Part shown: positions 54,327-63,285 of the stretch, one piece after another
How positions within the stretch are numbered: the stretch's first letter is position 1
Layout of the letters: each line of letters begins with the position of its first letter
Assembly (NCBI RefSeq): GCF_026625565.1
Contig: NZ_CP112998.1
Location: forward strand, 3,164,501 to 3,228,500
Source: Dyadobacter pollutisoli
GTDB lineage: Bacteria; Bacteroidota; Bacteroidia; Cytophagales; Spirosomataceae
Length of the DNA stretch: 64,000 bases
Direction of reading: 5' to 3'
The notes under the pieces: generated by a model
The model's database searches: none
The model's input: only the letters and a program-made list of their open reading frames with translations
What the model was told of the DNA's origin: nothing
Translations under genes and position numbers: made by a program

Positions 54327-56126
54327 ATGATCATGAAAAAAAACATACTAATGCTGTCCTTATTGATGATCGCGATGAGCGCCTGTCAGGACAATTTTCT
54401 GGAACGCCTTCCCCAGACCTCTATTGCACCGGAAGCTTTCTTTAACACCGAAGAAGATCTTGCATTATATATCAATGGATTGGTTTCCATGCCGGGCACC
54501 AACTCTTATCTTAACGATCAAAATACTGATAATGCCACCACAACCGGGGCAGTGGAGGTAAAAGTGATCATGACGGGAGCTCCTAGCTCTCAAACTGTCA
54601 CCAGCGGCTGGGAATGGGGACGTTTGCGGAACATCAATTACTTTCTGGATAATTATAACAAAGCCAACATATCATCCCAAATCAAGGCGCATTATGTAGG
54701 GCTCGCACGCTATTACCGTGCCCAGTTCTACCTGGATAAAGTAGCCCGGTTTTCTGACGTTCCGTGGTATTCCAAAACATTGAACCCTGATGATAAGGAA
54801 TTATATAAACCGCAGGATCCGAGAACGTTGGTAGTCGACAGTATCATGGCGGACCTTGCTTTTGCCGCTGAAAACGTGCGGGAAAGCGTACCATCGGGCA
54901 CTCCCGGAAAATGGGCAGTAATGACCCAATATGCCAGAACAGCGCTTTACGAAGGAACTTACAGAAAATACCATACGGAATTGAACCTGCAAAACACGGC
55001 AAATCAGTTCCTGCAAACAGCCGTAACTGTTTCCGAAGCCATCATCAAGTCCGGAAAGTTCAGTATCTATTCGAGCGGAAAACCGTCACAGGATTATGCA
55101 ACGCTTTTTGCAAGTCCGAACCTGCTATCTAACCCCGAGGTGATCCTGGCCAATGTGTACGATTCAGAGAAAAAGAAAAACGGCAATGTCAATGGGGTTG
55201 TTTTCGGAGATTACGAGCAAGCTCCATCCCGCGACCTGATCCAGACCTATCTGATGAAGGACGGCTCCCGGTTTTCCGACATTGCGGGCTATCAGCAATT
55301 CGGGTTTGTGAAGGAATTTGAAAACCGGGATCCGAGATTAAACCAAACCATGGTTTATCCGGGATGGATCAGGGTACCGGATGCCAATCCTTACATTCAA
55401 AGGCTAAATAAGAATTTTACCGGGTACCATCAGTTAAAAGGATACATTAACAGCACCGATAACAATGTGCTAAACAGTAGCGATTTCCCGGTATACCGCT
55501 TTGCCGAAGTACTGCTAACCTATGCAGAGGCGAAAGCTGAGCTAGGGACATTGACCCAAAATGACCTGGATTTGTCTGTCAATATGTTGCGGAAAAGAGT
55601 GGGCATGCCGGATTTAAACATGGCTTTGGCCAATGGAAAACCCGATCCCGCTCTTGTTCAAAAATATCCGAACACTTCCGGTACGAACAGGGGCGTACTG
55701 CTTGAAATCAGGAGAGAAAGAAGGGTTGAATTTGCGTTTGAAAACTTGCGCTACGACGATTTAATGCGCTGGCATGCAGGTACATTGCTCACTAAAATAC
55801 CGGAAGGAATGTACTTTGCCGGTCCCGGGAAATACGATATGACTGGCGATGGCCACGCGGATATTATTTTAGTTGATAAAAATACTTCTATTCCCGCGGA
55901 GGCGAACAAGGAAAAAAATAGCCTTGGGACCGTATTAGTTTATTATAAGACAGGCGCCATTGGCGAGGATGTTACCGTATTTTTGAAAAATGGAATAGCC
56001 GGAGGTACGATGGTTACTGAAACTGCTGTCCGGAAATTTGAAGAACCAAAATATTATTATCGTCCTATACCCCAAACCCAAATACTCCTCAATCCCGATT
56101 TGAAACAAGTCTTTGGCTGGCAATAA
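54327..56126 (+). CDS. SusD-family substrate-binding lipoprotein (RagB/SusD)
   Basis: 599-aa surface lipoprotein; the lipobox is MIAMSACQDN with the lipidated Cys at about residue 20. Helical TPR-like parts include LARYYRAQFYLDKVARFSDV and the C-terminal RRERRVEFAFENLRYDDLMR, both typical of SusD. It caps the upstream SusC barrel and presents the ligand. The metallophosphoesterase gene begins 21 bp later, probably in the same operon. Confidence 0.95.
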   Translation: MIMKKNILMLSLLMIAMSACQDNFLERLPQTSIAPEAFFNTEEDLALYINGLVSMPGTNSYLNDQNTDNATTTGAVEVKVIMTGAPSSQTVTSGWEWGRLRNINYFLDNYNKANISSQIKAHYVGLARYYRAQFYLDKVARFSDVPWYSKTLNPDDKELYKPQDPRTLVVDSIMADLAFAAENVRESVPSGTPGKWAVMTQYARTALYEGTYRKYHTELNLQNTANQFLQTAVTVSEAIIKSGKFSIYSSGKPSQDYATLFASPNLLSNPEVILANVYDSEKKKNGNVNGVVFGDYEQAPSRDLIQTYLMKDGSRFSDIAGYQQFGFVKEFENRDPRLNQTMVYPGWIRVPDANPYIQRLNKNFTGYHQLKGYINSTDNNVLNSSDFPVYRFAEVLLTYAEAKAELGTLTQNDLDLSVNMLRKRVGMPDLNMALANGKPDPALVQKYPNTSGTNRGVLLEIRRERRVEFAFENLRYDDLMRWHAGTLLTKIPEGMYFAGPGKYDMTGDGHADIILVDKNTSIPAEANKEKNSLGTVLVYYKTGAIGEDVTVFLKNGIAGGTMVTETAVRKFEEPKYYYRPIPQTQILLNPDLKQVFGWQ

Positions 56127-56147
56127 CCTGGTACCCACAATTAGAAA

Positions 56148-57044
56148 ATGATGAATAGAAGAAATTGGATCAAAAATGCCGGAATGATAACAGGGGCAGC
56201 GACTGCTGCCCCGCTTTCGGAGTCGATAGCGCCGGCTAAAAAGAAACCCGTTCTCACAGTTGCGCACATTACTGATGTACATATACGTGCGGGCGATGAT
56301 GCACCTGCACGGTTCAAAAAATGTCTTGAAGATGTAAAAAAACATGATGTAGACTTTTTCCTGAACGGAGGCGACTCCATTCATGCCGCTGACTATAAAG
56401 ATGTTACCCGTGAACAAATGCTGGAATATTGGAAAATATGGGACGAATGCACGGCAACATTGAAGGACTATGAAATCCACAGCTGTATCGGCAACCACGA
56501 TCCCTGGTGGGCTGCACCTTCGGAACAGGATGAAATGTACGGAAAAAACTATGTCGTGAAGCGGCTCAAAACGCCGGGACGGTATTATAGCTTTACCAAA
56601 AAAGGCTGGCATTTTATCATTCTGGATGGCAATAACTCCAAGATTTCGTTGGATGACGTACAATTCAACTGGCTAAAAAACGATTTGGAGCAGCTTCCTG
56701 CGGGAACTCCCGTGGTGCTGATGTCGCATTACCCGATCCTGGGCGCAACGCCTATACTGGTTGGCGGAGGTCATTCAGATTCAAAACAGCTTAAATCTCT
56801 TTTCTACCAACATAAAGATAAGGTGAAAATTTGCCTCAGCGGGCACCAGCATTTACAGGATAGTACCTTTTACAATGGCGTTCAGTACTGTTGCAACGGC
56901 GCGATGAGCGGTTTTTGGTGGGGAAAAGGTGATGCCGAATCGGCCGCACCCAACTATTATCAGGAAACACCGCCTGGATTTGCAATACTGAAACTTTACG
57001 CTGACGGAACCGTAACGAATACCTACCATCCTCACGCCTACTAA
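56148..57044 (+). CDS. Secreted calcineurin-like metallophosphoesterase (Tat signal)
   Basis: 298-aa exported enzyme. The Tat signal is MNRRNWIKNAGMITG. All metal-binding motifs are visible: DVH (AHITDVHIRAG), NGGDS, GNHD (CIGNHDPWW), MSHYP and SGHQH. This is the calcineurin-like fold acting on phosphomono- or phosphodiesters. It is the third gene of the susCD operon and ends 15 bp before a terminator hairpin. Confidence 0.93.
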   Translation: MMNRRNWIKNAGMITGAATAAPLSESIAPAKKKPVLTVAHITDVHIRAGDDAPARFKKCLEDVKKHDVDFFLNGGDSIHAADYKDVTREQMLEYWKIWDECTATLKDYEIHSCIGNHDPWWAAPSEQDEMYGKNYVVKRLKTPGRYYSFTKKGWHFIILDGNNSKISLDDVQFNWLKNDLEQLPAGTPVVLMSHYPILGATPILVGGGHSDSKQLKSLFYQHKDKVKICLSGHQHLQDSTFYNGVQYCCNGAMSGFWWGKGDAESAAPNYYQETPPGFAILKLYADGTVTNTYHPHAY

Positions 57045-57058
57045 ATTACATTACCCGT

Positions 57059-57099
57059 GTTAACCTGCCCGTGGCTTTGAAAAACATGGGCAGGTTAAC
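57059..57099. terminator. Bidirectional terminator hairpin
   Basis: Arms GTTAACCTGCCCGTG (57059-57073) and CATGGGCAGGTTAAC (57085-57099) pair at 14 of 15 positions with one G-T wobble around an 11-nt loop. It lies between convergent genes (susCD operon and the M2 peptidase) and can serve both. T-runs are weak on both sides. Confidence 0.65.
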
Positions 57100-57183
57100 C
57101 GAATAAAGGGAGCGACAAGAATGATCAGGATTGAAATCAATATTTTATCCGTCTTACTGATTGAACGTCTCGCCATCATTCGA

Positions 57184-59010
57184 TTACAATTTTTCCGGTA
57201 AGCTATAAGACCTGCCCGCATTTTGCTTTTTTAAATAGGCCATTAACGGAGTAAAATAATCAACCATAGGTTTAGCGCTCATTTCACTACCAATGTTTTT
57301 CTTTAAATGTTCCCGCCAGTCAACGGTAGCACCCGGACGCATGAGCACACGTAAAAAATCGCCCGTAGGCTTGCTGCCCCAGTAGTTAGTAGCATGCGGA
57401 TCTTGTTTCAGGATATTTTTGGCAATGTGATCATGTACCTGGAACAACAGGATATTGCTTATGGAGTAATCATAATATTGCGCGGGATCGTCATTGATGT
57501 GTGTTTTGGTAGCAGCATCGCAGTACCCGTCAGCATCTTTTCGCTCATGCGGAGGCACAATGCCCTGGTATTTTTTTACCAATTCCCACCATTTCGAATT
57601 GTATTGGTCTTTGGGCAAATGGTTGGCATAAAGCTCATATTCGAAACCCGTCATCACCCCACTGCCCCAGGGAATGTTCACTACATAGCTAAGCGCCTCG
57701 CCCAAAAGCTTCAAAGTATCGTTAGTCATCACCCCTCTTGCGATCAGTTTCTGATTTTCCAATAGCGGTTTTTGCAGGGAAGCAAGTCCGATCATACTTC
57801 CAAAAGCCTCGTGAAACCCGCGATTGGCACCACCGCGTAACACAATCGGAACCTCAGGATTGGAATATTCCATATAATAGTAAATATGTCCGAGCTCGTG
57901 CAAGACAGTCGTCCACCATTCCGTATTCGCTTCAACGCTCATCAACGAACGCACATCCTTGTCATAATCTATATGCCATGCCGATGCGTGATTGTTTTTT
58001 GAAAACTTGGCGTTTGCCGGCAACGGATAAAGAGAGGATTTGTCCCAGAACGATTGTGGCAACTTAGCGAATCCCAGGCTAGTCCAAAAGTCCTCTCCTT
58101 TTTTGGTAATCCATTCCGGTCCATTTTTCTTCAATACCGGGTCAATATTCAAGCCTTCCACATTGACCAGCGCGCTCCAATCCTGCCCCCACCGGTTGGG
58201 TAACCAGTCCGCCGGTAGGTATTGCGGCACAGGCTGATGGTATTTTTGGGCAAGCTCATACCGGGCCCAGGTATGCAGCTCCCGGTATAAAGGCCATACG
58301 TCCGATATAAAACTTTGGGTTAAATCGATCATTTCCTTCGAGCTCATTCCGTACTCGCTGGTCTGGTAGGCAAAATAGTCGGTATAGCCCAGTGGGGTTA
58401 CGCAGCCATTGCGAAGTGTTTGCAATTGCACCAAGCCGTCTTTCAGCGTCTTACCTACTTCCTTACTGGCTGCCCAAGCCTGGGAATGTTCACTCAATGG
58501 TGCCGCTCCCTTCAAAATAGCATCCAGGTCATTGGTTGACACCTTTTTACCATGCAATGTATAATTAAAGCCATAAAGTCTTTCCAACTGCGCATTGGAA
58601 GCATCAATTCTGTCCTTCACCAACCGGCCGGCAGTCTCGGGATTATTGCCGGCAAGAAATAATATATATTCAAATTGCTTCACCTGAAGAGGACTAAGCT
58701 CATCTTTTTTTGCCAGGTATTTTTTTGCACTATCAATGTTCGCTGTGCTGCCGGTATATTTTGCAATCGCCTCATCAAAAGCCGCCGCTGCCTTGGAATC
58801 GGTACTATCCCCTACAACAATGTGCGTATTAAGCCGCCATTGGCCTTCATTAGAAGCAGTGCTTAACTTTTTGTAGTTACTATTATAATCATCCAGGTAA
58901 ACCTGCGCCTGCGCTTGCAGAATTTCATTACCGGCAGGTTTGTCCTTCGACTTACTGCATGCAGCCAAAACAAATATGAGCGGTAAAGCATGTATCAATT
59001 TCATAGTCAA
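57184..59010 (-). CDS. M2-family (ACE-like) peptidyl-dipeptidase lipoprotein
   Basis: 608-aa lipoprotein (lipobox VLAACSKSK). The zinc site HExxH is VLHELGHIYYYMEY and the third ligand Glu lies in GGANRGFHEAFGSMIG, matching the angiotensin-converting-enzyme family. The ACE-type C-terminal region DPAQYYDYSISNILLFQVHD is also present. It probably trims dipeptides from peptides in the periplasm or at the cell surface. It is monocistronic. Confidence 0.93.
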   Translation of the reverse strand: MTMKLIHALPLIFVLAACSKSKDKPAGNEILQAQAQVYLDDYNSNYKKLSTASNEGQWRLNTHIVVGDSTDSKAAAAFDEAIAKYTGSTANIDSAKKYLAKKDELSPLQVKQFEYILFLAGNNPETAGRLVKDRIDASNAQLERLYGFNYTLHGKKVSTNDLDAILKGAAPLSEHSQAWAASKEVGKTLKDGLVQLQTLRNGCVTPLGYTDYFAYQTSEYGMSSKEMIDLTQSFISDVWPLYRELHTWARYELAQKYHQPVPQYLPADWLPNRWGQDWSALVNVEGLNIDPVLKKNGPEWITKKGEDFWTSLGFAKLPQSFWDKSSLYPLPANAKFSKNNHASAWHIDYDKDVRSLMSVEANTEWWTTVLHELGHIYYYMEYSNPEVPIVLRGGANRGFHEAFGSMIGLASLQKPLLENQKLIARGVMTNDTLKLLGEALSYVVNIPWGSGVMTGFEYELYANHLPKDQYNSKWWELVKKYQGIVPPHERKDADGYCDAATKTHINDDPAQYYDYSISNILLFQVHDHIAKNILKQDPHATNYWGSKPTGDFLRVLMRPGATVDWREHLKKNIGSEMSAKPMVDYFTPLMAYLKKQNAGRSYSLPEKL

Positions 59011-59176
59011 ATTGTTTTTAGTAACCTCCTTTATTCTGTCCTGTAAGATATTTCATATTTAAGTGAAAACCTTTGATAAAGCTACCTTTTTATAGACTTA
59101 GGCAGTAGTTCGTCTGGGAATTAGAATTTGTAATAATAGTAACAAGATCACTTTCCTTTTGCGCGACAAAATCCCT

Positions 59177-61204
59177 ATGAAAAAAGCTATAACGTTACTT
59201 TTTCTTCTTCTATCCGTTAGTGAAGCGTTTCAGGTAGCCGGGCAAACGGGTACGAATGCAACAAACGCATATACAGGCAGCCGCGCGCCTTTGCGCTCCA
59301 ATCCGTACAGCGAGCTTCCCCTGGGTGCGATTGAACCACAGGGGTGGCTTAAAGCAATGCTGATCACGCAGAAAAACGGTGCCACGGGCAAGCTGGATGA
59401 GCTTTATCCACTGGTAATGGGCAAACGAAACGGCTGGCTCGGTGGAGATGGTGATCAGTGGGAAAGAGGGCCTTACTGGATAGACGGCCTGCTTCCGCTG
59501 GCTTACATTCTGGACGATAAGGAGCTTATTGCCAAAACGAAACCGTGGGTTGAATGGGCACTGAGCAGCCAGCAGCCCGACGGATATTTCGGCCCGTCGA
59601 AAGACTATGGTCATGAGCCAGGCGTGCAGCGCGACAACAGCCGTGACTGGTGGCCTAAAATGGTGATGCTGAAAATATTAAAGCAATATTATTCCGCTAC
59701 ATCTGACAAGCGCGTGATCACATTGATGACCAACTATTTTAAATATCAACTCAAAGAACTGCCTGCTAAACCACTGGATCACTGGACTTTCTGGGCCCGA
59801 TACCGAGGTGCGGATAATTTGATGATCGTATACTGGCTCTACAACATTACAGGCGACAAGTTTTTACTGGACCTGGGCAACCTGATCCACGAGCAAACTT
59901 TTGACTATACCAATGCATTTTTAAACACCGATCTCTTGTCGACACGTGGAAGCATTCACTGTGTAAACCTGGCCCAGGGCATCAAAGCGCCGCTTATATA
60001 TTTCCAGCATCACCCGGACCAAAAATACCTGAACGCAACGAAGAAAGGTTTCGCAGACATTCGTAAGTTCAACGGCATGGCGCATGGGCTGTATGGAGGC
60101 GACGAAGCATTGCACGGCAATGATCCCACACAAGGGTCCGAGTTGTGTTCGGCAGTTGAAATGATGTTTTCCCTGGAAAGCATTCTCGAAATCACCGGCG
60201 ATGTGGGTTATGCTGATATGCTTGAAAAAGTTGCGTTTAATGCGCTGCCCACACAGGTTTCGGACGATTTTATGACGCGACAGTATTTTCAGCAGGCCAA
60301 CCAGGTTATGACTACGCGGCATCAGCGCAATTTCGATGTCAATCACGGAGGTACTGATCTTTGCACGGGGTTACTGACCGGATATCCTTGCTGCACATCC
60401 AATATGCACCAGGGCTGGCCAAAATTTGTACAAAATCTCTGGTATTCGACTGCCGACAAAGGCATAGCGGCATTGACATACGCCGCCAATGAAGCGAAAA
60501 TCAAACTGCCCGGCGGAATTGAGGTTGTGGTAAAAGAAGAAACTGCTTATCCCTTCGAAGAGACCATCAAATTTACCATCTCCCCATCTGCCAATTCGGT
60601 GTTCCCATTTCATTTGCGGATACCTGAATGGTGCCGCAAAGCGTCGATTAAAGTGAATGGAAAACTGTGGTTGGAACCGGATGGTAACCAGGTCGTGAAG
60701 CTGATCCGAGAATGGGAGAAAGGCGATGTGGTGGAGTTGACATTACCCATGCATATTTTCAAAAATACCTGGGTCGAAAATTCTATTTCGATTGAACGCG
60801 GACCGCTGACCTATGCATTAAAAATCGGTGAATCATTGAAAACCGTGAAAAATGACAAAGACCCGATCGACTACGGTTCTGTTTACAACGAATTACGACC
60901 TACCACTCCCTGGAACTACGGGCTGATCTTCACGCCTGACAACAAACTGGAAGGGCAATACAAATGGGAAGTAGCCAGGCAGGTGTCGAATTACCCGTGG
61001 AACCCGGAGAATGCGCCTTTACAGATAAAAACCAAAGCCAGGCGCATTCCGTCATGGGGAGTGTACAATGAGATGGCAGGCCCGCTCCCGTACAGCATTA
61101 CCTATCAGCTGGACACGGAGGATCAAGAAGAAGACATTGTCCTGATCCCGTACGGCTGCACAAACCTTCGAATTTCGCAATTTCCCGTTATCCGCAAAAA
61201 ATAA
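59177..61204 (+). CDS. DUF1680/GH127-type glycoside hydrolase, first copy
   Basis: ~675-aa exported enzyme; ATG 59177 gives the signal peptide MKKAITLLFLLLSVSEAF, whereas the frame's TTG at 59159 adds six residues. Residues ~25-500 form an (alpha/alpha)6 barrel followed by beta-sandwich domains. The Cys motif in the zinc/nucleophile region reads TGYPCCTSNMHQGW, unlike the ACCPSNIAR of the second copy. Members include beta-L-arabinofuranosidases; this divergent branch may have another specificity. It is 28 bp upstream of its paralog. Confidence 0.88.
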   Translation: MKKAITLLFLLLSVSEAFQVAGQTGTNATNAYTGSRAPLRSNPYSELPLGAIEPQGWLKAMLITQKNGATGKLDELYPLVMGKRNGWLGGDGDQWERGPYWIDGLLPLAYILDDKELIAKTKPWVEWALSSQQPDGYFGPSKDYGHEPGVQRDNSRDWWPKMVMLKILKQYYSATSDKRVITLMTNYFKYQLKELPAKPLDHWTFWARYRGADNLMIVYWLYNITGDKFLLDLGNLIHEQTFDYTNAFLNTDLLSTRGSIHCVNLAQGIKAPLIYFQHHPDQKYLNATKKGFADIRKFNGMAHGLYGGDEALHGNDPTQGSELCSAVEMMFSLESILEITGDVGYADMLEKVAFNALPTQVSDDFMTRQYFQQANQVMTTRHQRNFDVNHGGTDLCTGLLTGYPCCTSNMHQGWPKFVQNLWYSTADKGIAALTYAANEAKIKLPGGIEVVVKEETAYPFEETIKFTISPSANSVFPFHLRIPEWCRKASIKVNGKLWLEPDGNQVVKLIREWEKGDVVELTLPMHIFKNTWVENSISIERGPLTYALKIGESLKTVKNDKDPIDYGSVYNELRPTTPWNYGLIFTPDNKLEGQYKWEVARQVSNYPWNPENAPLQIKTKARRIPSWGVYNEMAGPLPYSITYQLDTEDQEEDIVLIPYGCTNLRISQFPVIRKK

Positions 61205-61231
61205 GATCTTTGAAATACAACGAGATTCAAA

Positions 61232-63196
61232 ATGCAACATACCACCAAAATTTCCCTGATCGCCGCCGGCATATTCTGTTTGAATGTGATTCACGTGCAG
61301 GCGCAGCGAATACAGTCCGTACGTTTTTCGGACGTTACCATCCATGACAATTTCTGGAAGCCCAAGCAAGAAAAAGTAGCGACGGCAACGCTCAATGCAT
61401 GTATCATTCAGACGGAGGAAAAATCGGGGCGGATTAGGAATTTTGAAAAAGTGGCCCGCAAACACGGAGAAAAGCACGAGGGTATTTACTATGACGACAG
61501 TGATGTGTACAAAGCAATTGAAGCAATGGCCTATTCGCTTAAAAACCGGCCTGACGCAGCCCTGGAAAAGAAAGCAGATGAATGGATCGATAAAATTGCG
61601 GCGGCGCAACAGCCGGACGGTTACCTGAACACTTTCTACACGCTGACGGACATTAACCAGCGCTGGACTGACATGGAAAAGCACGAAGATTACTGCGCGG
61701 GACATTTAATGGAAGCAGCAGTAGCCTACTACAACACAACCGGCAAACGAAAATTGCTGGACGTAGCGATTCGCCTGGCAGACCACATTGATGCTACATT
61801 CCGCGTTGCAAACCGTCCGTGGGTATCCGGCCACCAGGAAATTGAGCTGGCATTGATGAAAATGTATCATTTGACCAAAGAAGACCGGTACCTGAAACTG
61901 GCTGACTGGTTTTTACAGCAACGCGGACACGGCTATGGAAAAGGGAAAATCTGGGATGAATGGAAAGATCCCAAGTATTGCCAGGACGACATTCCGGTGA
62001 AGGACCAAAAGGAAATCACCGGGCATGCGGTGCGCGCTATGTACCAATATACGGGTGCCGCGGATGTGGCTTCTGTAAACCAGGACCCGGGCTATATGAA
62101 TGCGATGACGGCGGTTTGGGAAGATGTGGTTTACAGAAATATGTATCTGACGGGCGGAATCGGGTCTTCTGGCCACAATGAAGGATTTACTGACGACTAC
62201 GATCTACCGAATGGCGCTGCTTATAGTGAAACCTGCGCCTCCGTTGGGATGGTGTTCTGGAACCAGCGGATGAATTCTCTGACCGGCGACGCCAAGTACA
62301 TTGATGTGCTGGAACGCAGCCTTTACAATGGTGCATTGGACGGGCTAAGCCTGAGCGGCGACCACTTTTTTTACGGCAATCCGCTTTCATCAATCGGCAA
62401 CAATGCACGTAACGCCTGGTTTGGAACAGCCTGCTGTCCTTCCAACATTGCACGGCTCGTGGCGTCGGTTGGGGATTATATTTATGGAAAATCCGAGAAC
62501 AAAATCTGGGTGAACCTCTTTGTGGGCAGCGGTACTAAATTTCAGGTTGGAAAAACCAATGTTCCGCTTCTCATGGAAACGAATTATCCCTGGGAAGGCA
62601 ATGTCAAAATAAAGGTAAGTCCCAGTCAGAAAGTGAAGTATGCGTTGAATATCCGCATTCCCGGCTGGGCAGGCAATACGGCTGTTCCGGGTGAACTTTA
62701 CAGCTTCATTGGAGCCGGAAACGAAAAATTTGAGGTTTTGCTAAACGGCAAACCGGTCAATTATCAGGTCGAAAAAGGCTATGCCGTGATCGATCGCACG
62801 TGGCAGAATGGCGACGAAGTAGAGGTGAAATTACCGATGGAAGTGCGTCAGATCAAGTCTCGGAAAGAAGTAAAAGCGAATGAAGATCGCATTGCCCTGC
62901 AACGCGGGCCGATCGTTTACTGCGTGGAAGGAGCTGACAATGCGGGTGAAGTGTGGGACCTGCTGGTTCCTGAAAATCCTACGTTTAACATACAAAAAAG
63001 CAAGATACTCGACGAATCCGTCATTTCCGTTCAGGCCAATCTGCTAAAAGTAGAAGCCACAGCTGATGGTTTGAATGTAAAAACAAAGCCGCAGCTCGTC
63101 ACCGCTATCCCCTACTACACCTGGGCCAACCGGGGAAAAGGGCCAATGCAAGTTTGGCTGCCTTCCAAAATTAAAAATATCAGAATAGCGGAGTAA
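61232..63196 (+). CDS. DUF1680/GH127-type glycoside hydrolase, second copy (beta-L-arabinofuranosidase-like)
   Basis: 654-aa exported enzyme with a signal peptide (~1-24, LIAAGIFCLNVIHVQAQ). The GH127 Cys motif is GTACCPSNIARLVASV, and ETCASVGMVFWNQRMNSLTG is typical of the catalytic barrel. Beta-sandwich domains fill the C-terminal ~200 residues. It follows the first copy in an operon; together they would hydrolyse L-arabinofuranoside-type linkages in plant material (inference). Confidence 0.92.
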   Translation: MQHTTKISLIAAGIFCLNVIHVQAQRIQSVRFSDVTIHDNFWKPKQEKVATATLNACIIQTEEKSGRIRNFEKVARKHGEKHEGIYYDDSDVYKAIEAMAYSLKNRPDAALEKKADEWIDKIAAAQQPDGYLNTFYTLTDINQRWTDMEKHEDYCAGHLMEAAVAYYNTTGKRKLLDVAIRLADHIDATFRVANRPWVSGHQEIELALMKMYHLTKEDRYLKLADWFLQQRGHGYGKGKIWDEWKDPKYCQDDIPVKDQKEITGHAVRAMYQYTGAADVASVNQDPGYMNAMTAVWEDVVYRNMYLTGGIGSSGHNEGFTDDYDLPNGAAYSETCASVGMVFWNQRMNSLTGDAKYIDVLERSLYNGALDGLSLSGDHFFYGNPLSSIGNNARNAWFGTACCPSNIARLVASVGDYIYGKSENKIWVNLFVGSGTKFQVGKTNVPLLMETNYPWEGNVKIKVSPSQKVKYALNIRIPGWAGNTAVPGELYSFIGAGNEKFEVLLNGKPVNYQVEKGYAVIDRTWQNGDEVEVKLPMEVRQIKSRKEVKANEDRIALQRGPIVYCVEGADNAGEVWDLLVPENPTFNIQKSKILDESVISVQANLLKVEATADGLNVKTKPQLVTAIPYYTWANRGKGPMQVWLPSKIKNIRIAE

Positions 63197-63285
63197 GGAA
63201 ATTAATTGAATGTACGCCTGAATTCTTCTGACCGCCCATGGAAGTGGTATTGATGCAGGTCCGGAGGTTTTGAGATTGTTGTCTC

